Counted from the first letter of the stretch, positions 1 through 36,624 are shown. The stretch: 64,000 nucleotides of DNA from Oasisia sp. SBJ-2009 (GCA_964017155.1 OZ024863.1:40693617-40757616), one strand, 5' to 3'. Program-made: numbers and translations. Notes: generated by a model not told the origin, from the sequence alone.

Positions 1-2274
1 CTGTCTGTAACTCTCTAAGACTGCCTCTATGGTCACCATATGTCTGAGTGTCTTATGACATTTGGACACTAGAACTCTAATTGTACCACTGTGGCGCAAG
101 GATCTCTGCCTGCCTCCTTGTGGCATAACGATACCCTCCCTGCCACTGAGTGTGACATTGTGGTATAAAGAGACACTGCTCTAGATAATGTCACTGTGAC
201 TTGGAGAAACTTCTCATGCCGAGAGATTCTGTCAACTGATTCTATTGTGTATGTGTTCAGTCAGACGTAGAGATGTGTCAAGATTCACCCAGCCAGTCTT
301 TGAGCCTGTCAAGCCATTGGTGCATCCTTTGAAATTACAAAGTAACAGGAAGTCACCAGTCAGTCCACCTGCTGTCATACCTGTGTCAACTGATGCACCT
401 GTTGTCCTACCTGTGTCAACTGATGCACCTGTTGTCCTACCTGTGTCAACTGATGCACCTGTTGTCCTACCTGTGTCAACTGATGCACCTGTTGTCCTAC
501 CTGTGTCAACTGATGCACCTGTTGTCCTACCTGTGTCAACTGATGCACCTGTTGTCCTACCTGTGTCAACTGATGCACCTGTTGTTCTACCTGTGTCAAC
601 TAATACACCTGTTGTCCTACCTGTGTCAACTGATACACCTGTTGTCCTACCTGTGTCAACTGATGCACCTGTTGTCCTACCTGTGTCAACTGATGCACCT
701 GTTGTCCTACCTGTGTCAACTGATGCACCTGTTGTCCTACCTGTGTCAACTGATGCACCTGTTGTCCTACCTGTGTCAACTGATGCACCTGTTGTCCTAC
801 CTGTGTCAACTGATGCACCTGTTGTTCTACCTGTGTCAACTAATACACCTGTTGTCCTACCTGTGTCAACTGATACACCTGTTGTCCTACCTGTGTCAAC
901 TGATGCACCTGTTGTCCTACCTGTGTCAACTATGCTGTCTAGATAAAGTATTTGGTAGATGTTACAGCCCTGGAGGCATTCACTAACTGTGCGTGCTAGT
1001 AACACTCATTCACCTTTCCCTACTCTGTTTTTTTGTATCATTGCAATAACAGCTTGTCATTTTACTGTGGGAAAGAAAGGAGGTGCCCTGTGCCATAGTG
1101 GGAAGAGGGAATACATGTGTAGGTCACAGGCCTGTCAGACCCGCCCAGTGCCCACCCTGCCCAAGAGAAAGGCATTCTGCCTGACTGTCAGTGAAATTTG
1201 ATATTTAAAAGATGTATGAGTTGGACATGTTTTAGGAGCATCAGTAGAATTGCAGTGTATTGTTTTTGGTGTTTGGAGGTTTGAGGTTTTCATTAAACAA
1301 ATGTTGCACAATTGGAGGTTTAAGAAAGGGTTTGGTTGGGACTTTTAGTGTGTGTTTGGCGGTCTATAATGCTTAGCTATTCAAAATTATGAAATGTTAC
1401 CTTAAAAATGTACATTTTTACAAGTTTAAAAACTACATAAAGGTAATCAACATTTATTCACATGTGCAGTTGTGCTTGCTTGCGTGTAACTGCAATGTAG
1501 ATTTATGCATATGCATTTGACTACATTTGACTGAATTATTATGGTAATAACGGTGACTGTTTGAGAAGACTGCTGTACTCAAGTAGCTCAACTGTTGTCT
1601 GCTGTTTGTTGCTCGTTGAAACCAATAGTGTTTACCTGTAGTTTGCCAGCGAGGGGAAGTTACACAAATGTTGATGTTGTGTCACTGGAACTAATGAAAC
1701 CGCCAACTAGCTCTCATCACGTGTTCCTTTGATGTCAGTCAGTGACCCTGTCTGGCTGGCTTCTCTCTACTTAAGACTGAATGGTGTACTTGTCTTGTTA
1801 GCCTGAGATGGGTAGCAAGGCCAGTGCATGAAATAATAAAAGTGACGTAAGTGTTGTCTTACACAGCAGCTAGATCAGACACTTTCAGGATAGTTGTGGC
1901 CATTAGTTCAGTATCAGAGCGAGCGTTCTGGCTGGCCCCTCTATGGGGTTGTGTAGACTCAGGTGAAATGACATGCCAGTGGTAGGCTGACACAAGGTGA
2001 CAGGGACCAGTGACAGTTGCATCTGTTCCAGGAGATACAGGAACAGACTGTACTAAGTCTCAAAACAACAGCAGTAGATTGGTGTAGCTGCAGTCATCTT
2101 CATAGACCATTCAGTCTTCTAATGATGCTCTGCACTGGGTGTACAGTGCACGCTGTGGATGTTTGTGACACAAACATGTCTAGCCGTTCCACTGTAGTTG
2201 TGCTGTGATAAACACCAGACACTGTGTAGCAGGTTGCGTGTTTTCTTCATGAGTCGTCATCGTTCTGCTTGCAG
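1..2274. other. region upstream of the first MCC exon seen
   Basis: It probably lies in an MCC intron or 5' region. Apart from the minisatellite at 365-932, I see no exon, RNA gene or mobile element that I can support. Confidence 0.5.
365..932. repeat. 30-bp minisatellite with 240-bp higher-order period
   Basis: About 19 copies of a 30-base unit (core gcacctgttgtcctacctgt). A marked trio of variant units (ttcta; taataca; tgataca) at 571-660 recurs exactly at 811-900, so eight-unit blocks were duplicated. Because 30 is a multiple of 3, long open frames run through it on both strands; they are not genes. Confidence 0.95.
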
Positions 2275-24245
<21,971 letters not shown>

Positions 24246-24657
24246 TCCCCAACGGTGCCAATATTATCCTTGTTCGTAATGTCATATCAGGCTTTATGCT
24301 TTCTAAACCGTGTGTTCTGTGACTGCTCCGAAAATAATTTGATGGATATTATAGGATATACACGTGAAAGGAACTGTCAAAGTATCTTGATTGATGAGTC
24401 ACTTCCTGTGGTTTCGTCTGTCATCTCCCTGGCTACAACCTGAAGCTGAGTTCGTAGGAGCTGCGTTGCAGTTCTCAGTCAAATGCGTATCTTGTATTTA
24501 TTATCATTGTTGCTGTTGTCTAGCAAATGAAACAGAGTTTGATTTAGTGCCAGATTGCATTTATTTTAGGGCCCATCGTCTGTTGGGTGGATGATCTACA
24601 CAGTGTGTGTAGGTCGGGGAGAAGCTGCTATCAGAATTATATGCAAACGCCACGTTT

Positions 24658-24663
24658 AATAAA
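24658..24663 (+). terminator. candidate MCC polyadenylation signal
   Basis: AATAAA lies about 410 bases after the MCC stop. Other AATAAA hexamers follow (for example near 27205) in A+T-rich DNA, so the real site is not fixed. Confidence 0.25.
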
Positions 24664-27295
24664 TTTGCCAAAATGTGTAAATAAGTTGATTTGGGAGGTG
24701 TGGCTGAACGTTTGTGATGAAGCTGGTTATGAGTTGTTGCAGAAGAATGTGTTGCTGGCATAATTGTTAGTTTTTATTAGTCTTACATTCCATCCATATT
24801 TCTGTAGGTCTAGAATGGCTGGGGTCACGTGACCAATGTCAGTGACTGATTGTGTCATAACTGAAACTGTCCCCACAACTTATGGTGGGATGATGACCCA
24901 AAAGGCAACCCCTCTCACATAACTACCCCTCAGGCTTGGGTGGTGCTGTTGGGGCATATGTTCTACTGGGAAGGGGGTTTAGTAATGTTTTATTTGTATT
25001 TCAAATGAACCTGATTAAAAAAAATATTATGATGGCCGTCACTACCCACACTGATGATAAAAACCTCTGCTGTATCATACTCAGTGGTGTTTGTTGGAAA
25101 TTTGTTCCAGGTCAAAAAATGCACTCCTAAAAAAATTCCCCACGATATGGGCCTGCATATATTAGATATTTACAGTAATTACAGTCAAGCCCAAACAACG
25201 TTTTCATTATTTAATTTGTAATTTTTTAAGACTTGTATTTTTTATTTAGACTGGCTTTTCTCCAACAAGAATGTGAACATAGTTTCCATCCATGTTCGAA
25301 GTTGTATCACAATTACTTAAGGTGCTTTAGAAGAAAAATATTTTGATTTGTTCTATGTCAGCCACATGTTGATATGACATAACTCTAAATTCATTCCTAT
25401 TCTATTTTGTACAGTTTTTGAGACCTGACAACTATTACGAACATGGCACAACACCTATGTTATTATTATTATCATTCTTGATTAGAATGACAATTTGCTT
25501 AATGGACCACAAGGTTGTGAACGATCAACCATCTTATACATGGAAAATCTGATTTCAAATTCATTTAATTGTTTGTAATATAATAATGTGTGCTACAAGT
25601 GATGACCTTTCTGTAAATTTACAGATCTTAATTAGGGTCTTTTGTAATGAAAATTTATTTCAAACCAGACGGTATTGGCTACTGAGAGGTGTGCCTTTGT
25701 GGATTTAAAGGATTTTACGAGGCAATAATTATGACGCTATTTTGATATTCATCTAGCAAAAGTATTGTTTATATTTATTTTATTGTTTCAAGATATTGTT
25801 TTATAGCTTCAATAATGTAACGAATGATAGTGACATAGGTAACATATTTTAAAATACAGACACAACAATGCTGCATTAAGAAAATAGAGAGGGTTTACTT
25901 TGTTCTTAAACAGTTAATTTCGTTTTCTGGTAAAAAAGAATACACTATTATTGTGACTGAATTGTAATGACCGAGTTAAGTTAATTACATATATTAGTGA
26001 TGTGTCATATTAACCATAAAAGTATATTTATCTACAAAACAAATAAAATAAATGCTTGGTGTTGTTGAATAATATATACATACAGTGCCAAAATGATTGT
26101 TTCTGTTTGATATCTTTATGGCCACATCCCAGTATTGTGAAGTGTTCAATATGTTGTATTTGTCACAAATATAAAAATATATAGATAACATACCACTTGA
26201 AGAATATTTTGCAGATGTGGATTTTACACTGCAATTATAACAGCTTTCGTTGACATTTACTATAGGCAAGAGTAAATGTATATTTGTCTTTACCACCTGC
26301 CATAAGAAAAGTGGCTTACTCAAGGTACCAAATAGAAATACCACTATTTGTATTTGTGCGACCGAATGTGCATGTGTTATTACACTAATGGCCTGCACCA
26401 ATCAGGGATTGTGTGGCTATGCAGTCATGAGAGACATTTCCATAGCACACTACAAAATGGTGAAATAGACCAACAAACTGTATTTGGCTGTAAAGTATAA
26501 CTGTGGAAAAGACTCCTTTTTGTAAATGCCTAAATGTTAGCGTATTGAATATTAGTGTTGTTAGTATTCATCCACAGGACTGGACAGAACGTTGCAAATT
26601 ATTTTAAGTGATTAATACAGTTATGATATGCCTGCTTTTCAATTGTGTTGTTACATAACTAGACCATAGACATGTAGAAATGACCATGGCATTGGTTGTT
26701 AAATCCAGATTGTTATTGATCCAGTTGATCCAAGCTATCTCAAATGGTATGCCTGCTGACTCGGATTAAATCATGATTTGCAAAGTAAGCTATATGATTG
26801 CTATAAGGTGGTTGCTTTACTGCAATAAGTATTGGTTGTTGAAATTTAGTAGTAATTTACTGACTGTTATCATGATATAAAATTGTAATGCAGAGATGCC
26901 AAACTTGGTATCTGGAACACTGCTTTTATAAAAAGATATATTGTGAAAGAAACTATCAATGGATGTATATCTGGACATTTTAAAGGCATGTTGCTGTACC
27001 TGATCCACTGTTGACAGGGTACACAGCGTCCTCTATACGGTTGTGAATTGTTGATGTAATCTAAATGCAACTCATGATAACTGTTTTAATGTATGATGTC
27101 GCCAGTTTTAGATGTAATTTTATACTGAATGACTGGTTGTGGTGTTGTGTCTAAGCATGTGTGTGTATGTTTGCAAATGTGCATGTAAGTATATAAATGT
27201 TTGCAATAAATCAGTTTTTGCTGTACTCTTGATGCAGTCTGTTTTCCTTGTGTTCTCATGCAGATATGCACAGGGCTTTGTGTAGGATAACGTTT

Positions 27296-27490
27296 TTGCC
27301 AGTCAATTTTTTTTTTATACATACAAGCCAGTCAAAATGTGTATTATGACCAGAAATAAACTACTAACACATGAGGGAAACCCATTTCGAAAGCAAAACT
27401 GACAATATCTATGATTTGTAAGACATTTTTGGCTCCTTATTTTTTACCCATCTAATGTTATTTCTACCCGTTTAAAATGCATTCTACATT
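27296..27490 (-). mobile_element. hAT-type MITE, partial inverted copy
   Basis: The minus strand contains cgggtagaaat, atgggtaaaaaataaggag and gactggcaaaaa in family order, with insertions between them. Both ends are lost. Confidence 0.6.
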
Positions 27491-27839
27491 TATAAGGTTA
27501 TCGTGAATAAATAATGTTTATTATTAAATGTTGAAGGTCAAATCCTACAACTCCACCAATTCAATCCTATCACCATGGTTTTGCCCTTGCCTTGGCATGG
27601 TATTAGGCTTGAGCCTTGTGACTTCGGAGGCACATTCAAATGGTCTGGGGAGCACGTCATTGCCCGGGAAAATTATAAAAGTCTACGGGGCCAAATTCCT
27701 CAGCTATCTCTAGTGGAGCCACTTATGGCAGTTATGCATTCTAACTCATTTCTTTGACAATCAGGTTAGCTGAGTGGTGTTGATATTAGTTGTATTACAT
27801 CCGCCAGCTAGTGATATGTAGTGTAGAGTGATTATAAAT

Positions 27840-28170
27840 GATGTTTTTGTGCAGCGTGGCATCAGAGCTGTCAAATTATGAACAGCTGTCAGTCGGTGCA
27901 TTTCTGCATATTAATTCAGTTGTCACACACACACACTTGCTTGGTGATATAATCAGGGGCAATCCGTGGTCGGTTCAAGCAGAAATGGAGGGGTGTAAGG
28001 TTTGAAAGAAATTTGTGGGAGCCTGAGGTATTAAAAGTTCACGAATTTTTCACCGAACCTCTGTCTATGGAGGGTAAATATGCTGTGAAATTGTCAATGA
28101 CAGAGCACCGCTAGATTAGTAGGAAATGAAGGAAACGTTATAATGGTCCCCTAAGGCTAGGGAAAATGCA
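27840..28170 (+). repeat. interspersed repeat family F, copy 2
   Basis: It is the inverted counterpart of 11615-11945 and is also related to 57660-57965. It lies immediately upstream of the CpG-rich candidate promoter of SGK3. Confidence 0.8.
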
Positions 28171-28199
28171 AATGTGGTCTCGCTCCATTTGATCGTCTG

Positions 28200-28619
28200 C
28201 TTGTGAAATGTTGTTTTATGTTACTCGCCAGATGGTGCCACTGTAACTCTTCAGCCCTCGTCCAACGGAGCTGTGTTCTTCCGGGCGGAAAAAACCCGCT
28301 CTGCAATTTAGCTGACCTCCGCTTTGACGGCTGTGGTACATATGCGGTAATAAATCCACTTTGCGGGGGCGTGTCAGTTTGCGTCTTGCCGTGCCGACAA
28401 TCAATAGCCATTTCGCTAACAAATTAGTGAAAACAAACCAAACAAAAGTGGTCCGAAGTGCAAGAGTCGAGACATCTTCACTGTCTTTGGCGGGAACAAG
28501 TGCAGAAGGGTCGTACGAAGCCGAATGTTGAGTTGAGTGGGCGCTCGCAGACTAGCATTTCTGAGACTTGATAGGGGACGTCCTTTCAGTTCGCAACGAC
28601 GGATTTGTCGCGTAGCGGG
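28200..28619 (+). promoter_or_regulatory. candidate promoter and non-coding first exon upstream of SGK3
   Basis: This stretch is clearly richer in G+C and CpG than the 10 kb on either side and ends in g|gtaagc (donor GT at 28620-28621). No coding exon is found from here to 39531. It could be the promoter plus a 5'-UTR exon of SGK3, which would give a first intron of about 10.9 kb. This is inference from composition and one donor; cDNA would decide. Confidence 0.3.
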
Positions 28620-30296
28620 GTAAGCTGTCTACGGTTTATATTGTTTTATGGCAAAATAACCTGTCATGCTCACGACGTTACACTTAATTACAGATACATT
28701 GCCATTGGTATGTTATACCGTCATCGTGTCATACAAAAATGATACATAACAGCCTGCACCTGACCTGGTATGCCGACTACATCAACACTGACAACAGTAC
28801 ATGTATGGAAGGGATGGCAAGACTGTCCAACTCCCAGTCAGTAAATTACATAGGCGTAGTAGTAGACTAAGTTCACCTGACACCATCCAAAGGCGAAGGG
28901 GGACGAAAGTGGGCGTGACAATTTTACCTAAGCCTAAGGGCAAGACATTGTCATGACATAGGCATAGCCTCAGGCTCAGCCAAATAAATGGGATACGGAC
29001 CCAGGGCTTGATTGAAAAAATGGTCTGAAAGTGAAAGTCTTGCTTCCCAAAAGTTCAGGTAGAGCCTGGCCCTAGGCTAAAGGCTACCCAACATATTGTT
29101 GTTCACTAAAAGAAACCTATATGCTGATCATTTAACATTTTCAGAGAAAATTTACATAAAAGAAGTTTTTGAGAACTGTTATACACCTATTTTCATATTA
29201 CAGGCTTGATGCTGCACTATACATGTTGGCCTTTACTAATATAATTTTTATATCGAATGAGTCAGTTAGTAAAAAGTGTCTGACTCAATTTAGAAGCTTG
29301 CTAGCCATGTTTGGGCGTTCCCTAGGTCAATGACTTCATTCATAACAACTTTGGCTGTGATGTTGTCACCACGCCTCATTGCTTGTGCACTCGTCTGTGT
29401 CCACCTCTGACAGTTCAGTGTGAATGAAATGACTAGCAAGTGTGGGCTAATGATTGCAATCCTCGTGTGAATGGGCATTACCTAAAATGTATATTAATTA
29501 TTTAGCGAAAGTTTGGGTCATTTATGTCTGTAGCACCAGTACCCTGATACGCACATTTGTATAGCAATTTGAAAAGGTTCCAGGTAAATTTAACTTTTTA
29601 CGAATACGAATACATTTATTTCAGGTAAAAACCCATATACAATTGGTACATACATTAGCACATCTAAGTAGATATAACACTTCAAATATGTATAAAAAAA
29701 ATAGATAATTTACATAAATTGTATTAAAAAAAACAGATAAAATAATTAGCAATATACAGGATGTGATTGTATAATAAATATGCAATTAATTCATGTAAAT
29801 AAACGCCGTTTGGAAAGTAAGTTATATAAACAACTTACTGACTTTAAAAATATATATAATAATAATAAATAATAATAATTACATAAAATTTATTCTGAAA
29901 TTCGAATTAGTTGCTAAAATGACGAAAAATTTGAAAATGAAAGTACGTCACATGTATGTCTGTGACACTGACATGCTCACATCAGGTGTGAAGGTATGTC
30001 ACATAAAATCTGTGACGTTCCCACGATCTGCTCCACCAGCTGACCCTGGTTGTCCCGGAAACAAAATGCTGCAGTTGCATCCTGGTTGCTGCCTCGTTAA
30101 TGTGTTGAGTGTTGACGCAGGGTATATTTATCTAGACTAGAATTCCTCTTCCATGAAGGTCCTGCTACATCCTGTTCACAAGGGATCACATCGGAAGTAA
30201 CAATATCACAGCTCAACACTTACACTTGGAAGTAACACAACAACAAAATTGTTGATGGCATTTAATCTTTGACGTCACAATTGTGTCACACTGTTA

Positions 30297-30600
30297 CATA
30301 GCTTTATGTAGAGACCCGTCCACCCGTCATGTGGATGGGTACAAACGAATATGGACGGGTAGAAATAGTGGTGGACGGGTAAAAAAATGAATTAAAGGGG
30401 CAAGAAAAAGTCTTCCAAAAACCATAGATATTGTTAGTTATGCCTAGAAAATGTAAATGGTGTTTTATATGTGTGTTTGTAGCCCATTTCAGGTCATCAG
30501 GCACATCTGAAAGTTTGTAAACTGGCTTAGCAGGTAACATCCACGTGTCAATCAAAACATGTGTGACTGGCAATAATTGTATCCTGCATATAAAGCACTG
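30297..30600 (+). mobile_element. hAT-type MITE, copy 2 (perfect 8-bp duplication)
   Basis: It is the same element as 6742-7006 at 304 bp. It is flanked by identical cactgtta at 30289-30296 and 30601-30608, which fixes both ends. Shared internal motifs include gagacccgtccacccgtcat, ccatagatattgttagttat and gtgtgactggcaataat. Confidence 0.9.
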
Positions 30601-30734
30601 CACTGTTATGTAAAACTTGTTTTACATCACATGAGTGCATTCAGCAGCCATTGCATGTTTACAACATAGGTTTAGGGGTCGAAATAGTAGTAGTCCGAGG
30701 ACTACCAGAAACTTGGTCGGACTACCAAAGATGA

Positions 30735-30800
30735 TGAGTTGTACAATGCATATCCTTTTTAAGGACAATAAAGTGATTGATTGATTGATTGATTGATTGA
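30735..30800 (+). mobile_element. LINE/SINE 3' tail with (TTGA)n
   Basis: aaggacaataaagtgattga is followed by four to five TTGA repeats, the typical 3' end of several non-LTR families. Confidence 0.6.
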
Positions 30801-33342
30801 TGACAACAGTAGTCCAATGGACTGCACATACCACAAAATTTGCATATATTTTTCAAATATTTTGTTATGGTATTTTGGTTACATCTGGGCTATTTCCTGA
30901 CTACCAGATATATCTGAGGACTACCAGATTTCCCAACTATAAGCAGTCCTGCTGACTATCAGAAGTGGTGGTGTTATTTCTATCCTTGAGGTTGTACATG
31001 TAGGCTGAGTTGTAGCATAGCTCATGTTACTGATGTTAATCCAAGCATCATTTTTGATTGGAAAATAGAAATGGGTGCATAATCATAGAGTAATACTTTT
31101 AAAGGTAATAGATGCATAATCATGCATATGATCAGTAATTGTTGACTAGAGACAATACAAGATGTTAGCATTATATGCCATAGAAGTATGTTGATAGCTC
31201 ATTAGCATTGACAACTTTAACTCTAAGAGGCAAAGAAGGAGTCCGATGGTGAAACAAGAATAGACTTCCTTAAATAATTTCCAAGAAATTGACGTTATGA
31301 TGTAGACATGGTTTACATATAAAATAGTGCATATCATTTAGTGGCATTATCACCAAAACAACAGGTCTACATAGTACATAGACTTATTGTGTGCTATGTC
31401 TTTTTATGGCTTGTTCAGAGATAGAGCACGATTATAACAAAAAGATGTCTCTCGGCTGATTAGAACTATATTCATTTTGACATGCCCCCTTTGATTGTGT
31501 CATCACAGCTGAGAGCCCAGTCCCCTGTGTGTCAATTTGGGCAGCAGACAGTAAATTACACCAGAGGTTGCTGCCACAACAAACACCATTATTCTATTTC
31601 TGCATTCCTGTAACATCAGACGCTATTGTATTCCACACAGACCGGGTCTGTCTGTGATGTTTTCATTGTGTATGTGTGTCAAGTTGTCAGACCAACTACC
31701 TGGTTAGTTGGCTGTCCAGTGGAGTGTGACCCCAGTGTCCAGACAGATTGACAAGTAACCAATTTCATGCTGAGTTCAAAAAACTTCAATGCCAGCTTCG
31801 GTCATCATTACAGCCCTAAGAGTAGACATCTATTGACATTGCTATCTCCCATTAACCAGTGGGGTTTATCCTCATTACCTACACATTCTCCACCATCATC
31901 ATTACATTTACAGACTTGGGTCGTTTTGTCATCATATTTCGTGTCAGTTTGAGCACATCCATCAACTACCACACACGGCTTGAGTAATTACATCTCTACA
32001 GGTTGACAGTACTCACTGGCAGTAAAATGTGACACCAGGATATAACCGTAAGAAGACATCTAAAAGATGTTTAATTCCTAGTAACGTTAACAGTCCAAAA
32101 CCTAAAGAAGTAGAGGACAAGTGGTTCCATGTAGATATAATCTGTTCTTAATTGAGACCACTAATCATGTTGCTGCATTCACACAATTTGAGTGAACATT
32201 TCTGATCATCTCGTATAGATAAATAACCAGAAAAATTTGCTAATTAGGTGATTATGGTGAAGAGATTAGGCAGTGATTATGATTCACCAAAAAACATTTA
32301 ATTAATAACAACAAACTCGCAATAAGGGGCTTAGGCCTCTTGGTCCATTTTTAAACTGTGTTTTGCTCTTGGATTACATATATTTACAAGTTACATGGTT
32401 TCCAGATTTATTAGAAAGTCTCATTTATTTAAATTATTAAATTTGTTTCGGGAAAAACTTACAATTTGTTTTAGAAAATATGAATATGAAAAAGTATGTG
32501 GAAACCAGAACCTACCCAAACTAATCAATGACAGCCACAGCCATTGCGCCAGCTAAATTTATACTACTACTGACATCACACAACTGTTTACAAATCACCG
32601 TCACTCAATATCCATATTCCAATTTTTTTTTACTATTTCAAGTTCTCAAGTTCATAACTTCCTTATTGCCTTACAATTATACTTAAATTACCTTATCATT
32701 ATTCTTATTGCCTTACAATTATGTGTTGTGTATAATTGTATTGTGTGAACATTCATGTGTAATTGTGTAAGTCGTGATACTGAAAGTGTAAAAAGATGGC
32801 TATCCACCAGCCTATTGAAGACGTACTCATCAATTGTAAATGTGTTGATCGTGTTCACTCGTTGTAGTGAAATGTGTATTCTTGAAGTATCTTTCATGCA
32901 TTTAAAGTAGCCAGTGACAAGAGACGCTCCTTGATGAGGTGATGTTTAATTGGCCGGACATAGACTTAGCCACTCCCCCATTGAGACCCGTATCCAAACC
33001 GGACTGTGGTGTCATAAACTAGGCCAGGTACAACTACAAGGTGTGTCCTTTCGCAGAAGTCTGACTTCCCACTACCTGTAAGGTGTGGACACCAGTTGAC
33101 CACATCCCTTGAATCGGTCATTCCACGTCCGCCCACTGAGCAGGTAGGTTGACTTGTATCCGTAGTGGTCACTCATGTGGTCACTCATGACTAGGTGATG
33201 GTGATTTGTAAACACTTGCATGATGTCACTTCTGATGTGCCCAGTTGGCGCCACTAATGTTTATTTATCAACCGATCGTCTGTTACGTTGGATAAACAAT
33301 AACATCCCCTCAAACTTCTGTGTGGCTGTATCATGGTTTAGA

Positions 33343-33615
33343 CACAGCTTTATGCAGATATGTGTCCACCCCTCATTTGGACAGGTAGAACCTGTTGTGG
33401 GTGGGTAGAAATATCACTGGGTAGGTGGCGGATGGGTACAAAAATTAAGGAGTAAAGTCTTCAAAAATGTTATATACTTAAAAATAGTGTGAATGGGTGT
33501 CATATGCGTGTTTGTAGTTTCTTTGAGGTTATGAAACACATCTCAACTGGTTTAACAGCCACGTGTCCACCAACAAAATGAGTGACTGCCAAAAAAATTC
33601 CTGCATGAAGCCCTG
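33343..33615 (+). mobile_element. hAT-type MITE, copy 3 (diverged)
   Basis: It begins cacagctttatgcag and ends ctgcatgaagccctg with the same internal order of motifs. The flanking 8-mers no longer match clearly. Confidence 0.8.
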
Positions 33616-35791
33616 CCATGTAGACTGCAGTAGTTATGTAATGCCAGTGCTCATCAAATTGTGTGTCACTAAGTGACCAATTACTATATAAATACTTATT
33701 TGTTGCTTTTATTTATGTTACTATTTACTGGAGTTGTATCATGTGGCCTCGGCGAGCAATTATTTATGTTTGCTGTGTGTTCGTTGGAATGCACTAAATG
33801 CAGTGAAGTTGGTGTAATGCAAGTGTTTTTGTATCCGAGTGTGTGTTCATGAGTACACAAAGCAGGAAGTAGGCTTTGTTGATTAATGATGGAAACGTTT
33901 GTTGCGGTACCGTATGGTGAGTTGGCATGGGTTTGGAAATGTCAGAGTTGATCGTGGCCAGTTTTAGACGACAGTAAACATGTGTTATATGCTGTGTTGA
34001 TGTAAACTCACAAATGAAGGTGAGTAGTGTTTCTAGTCCAACTGTATATGACGCTGTATGATTAGTATAACTGATCACTGTGTGGTCTATTCTCAAGTCA
34101 TGTTATTTGGAATATTGACAGTAAAATCAACAGAGAACAGTCTCTGGGAGCCTATATCCATACAGGCCATTTCAAAGAAGATTTTTTGTTCTTAGTTCTA
34201 TATATAGTTGTTTTCACCACTCAGCAGAGTTCTATTAACTGGCCAGTCTATATGTATTGTATTACAATTTTGTGATCTTATCAGATCTCACTGGACTAGT
34301 CAGCTTTTTTTTACAACATTTATGCCAAGTCGACCTTTTTGTGCATCTGAAGCCACCTATAGAAGCTACAGATACAAAAAGGTGTATTATATTTATAAAT
34401 ATGAAAGCAGGTTTTCTAGATTTGCCTACTTTTTTGGTGGACAAATTAAGGGTCCATCCATCACCTAGGTAGGACCAGTGGAATGAAGTTTGATTTATCA
34501 ACTCAGAACTGATCTTTAGCACGCTGTGTCATAGTTGATGAAAGCAGAAATAGAATTGTCAGTGGGACAGGACAGTCAAGAAAGTTGTCACAGGTGTTGG
34601 CCTTGACTTGTTGCTCCACAAGTGAGAGTAGGTTGGTGACATATGGATGTCTATCTGTGATTGATGAGTCAGCTCATGTTGTGTCATATATGATGTCATT
34701 GAGTGTCACAGTCACTGTACCAGTCACTGTCACCTGTACCAGGTAGTGACATGGACTGTACAACCCGGGACTAAATTAATGCAGGACAATAGTTTTACTA
34801 GTCGTGACATTCCCATGCATTATTTGCACAGATATTTTTGCCAGTCTAAATAGTTTGTAGTCAATAGTTGTACCACAAAAACCTTAACCTTCAGGGAGTT
34901 CAGGCATGACATTGCTCTGGAGAGTGGTGACATCTAAAAAAAGATTCTCAATTCTTATCCGGTCCTAGTTGACTGACAGACCATCGAAATGATGGACTGA
35001 CAGGTTTTTGCATGAATCTATGTGTAACTGTATCCACAAGTTAGTCACATGCTAAAAACCTAAAAACGAAGTGAAGGACTGTGGAGATTAAGTAAAAATA
35101 ACCTTTTTTTCCTGACCTGTTTTAAATATAATCAAAAAGTTGTGTCCTATCCAGAAACAATTAAAAATAATTTTACCCCAATTATCTGTCGTGTGATCAA
35201 TCCCTTGAATGGAGGTTATAAATATTTTGTCTTTTGAAATTTACTGTTTTATTTGTCTAAAAATAAAATGTCTGCAGATTCAACACAAATTGAAGTCTTA
35301 ATTATCAGCCTTGAATAACAAATCTTGACTCGGCCACATATTATACTACCAAACAGTAATGAATAAAACATTACGCTTTTACCAGGTTTGTATGGTTTGG
35401 GTTTGCCCTGCACGATGGTAAATACTGGTGCTGGATTTTCTTACTAAGCTGTATCTGGCCCAACACATTGGCCCCAAAACTGGTAGTCTGGTCCTACAGG
35501 TGATTACAGAACCCTGACCCTGGACTAAATACATGTACATGTACTGGCATTGTGTATGAGATAAGTGTCTATCTCTGAGTGAGTGTGACGCTCTCACTAT
35601 CTGCCTTGTAGATGGAGACGTGAGGTTAATCAGTTTGTAGTCCCTCCACCCCTCACCCTGTGTGGATATATGCTCAGACACAGTTTAGCTTTGGACCACC
35701 TTTGAGAGATAGTTTATGTAACAGATAAAGGTAAGTCACCGTGGAAATTGGCAGTTCAAGTTTGTTCTGAACACATAATCTGACTGAAATG

Positions 35792-36055
35792 CATATCTTT
35801 ATGTAGAGATCTGTCCACACATAATTTGGACAGGTAAGATCCATTTTGGACAGGTAGAAATGTCACGGAACGGGTAGTAAGTTAGGCACAAGAAAGATCT
35901 TCAGAAAACATAGTCAATTATGCTAAGAAAATGGTAGTCAAACATGTTTAAAATGGATGTCACACACATTTCTGGATGTAACAAATTTTGACTGGCTTGT
36001 GTGTATAAGTGTATATCAGTTAACCTGCATGTATTTATAAAAATGTTTTTGGCAT
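35792..36055 (+). mobile_element. hAT-type MITE, copy 4 (degenerate)
   Basis: The left end catatctttatgtagagat and the internal tggacaggtagaaatg and ttttgactggc blocks are present. The right end has decayed, so its boundary is approximate. Confidence 0.65.
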
Positions 36056-36560
36056 GGTGATTTGTGATGGCTACATGTTTCTTCTGACCACACATTCTGG
36101 ATAAAATGTGTCAGAGACATTAACTTATTAACGCCGGAATGTTTCCATGTAAGCAAATTACCAGATACCAGCAATGTTATATTAATTAATCAGTGTGACG
36201 GCCACAAGAGACGTCATCTTTGCTTGTGGCTGTCCACCCAGAGTATAGGGTGCACTGGCTGATACCTTGACATCATCCTACGCTGAGTTCTAATTTCTAG
36301 GTGTTCTGATTTCCATGTAGTTTAGCTTCACGTTTATGAATATGTGTTTTAGGAAATTTACCAAGAGGAAGTAAGGTTTATTTTTGAAAGCATCATTCTG
36401 TGCTAACTGTTGAGTGGCACATTCGGTGTTTTAGCCATAAACTATTTCCCCATAAATGGTGACATGTGGTTAAAATAATAAACAAAGCAAACATATTGTG
36501 TAATATTATTACAGAAACATCCTGTATTATCTGTTATTATTAATGGTAATATAATATTAT

Positions 36561-36563
36561 GTG

Positions 36564-36623
<60 letters not shown>

Positions 36624-36624
36624 T
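36561..36624. repeat. (GTGC)n microsatellite
   Basis: About 16 uninterrupted gtgc units; Cys/Val/Arg and Ala/Cys open frames over it are artefacts. Confidence 0.97.

Larger units (their letters stand above)
24246..27839. other. MCC 3' flank
   Basis: It probably includes the MCC 3' UTR and then intergenic DNA. I see no supported gene. A partial MITE lies at 27296-27490. Confidence 0.5.

Noticed and set aside
232..1005. Open frames rich in TDAPVVLPVS or DTGRTTGAS
   Set aside because: Translation of the 30-bp array; no start context, splice or homology support.
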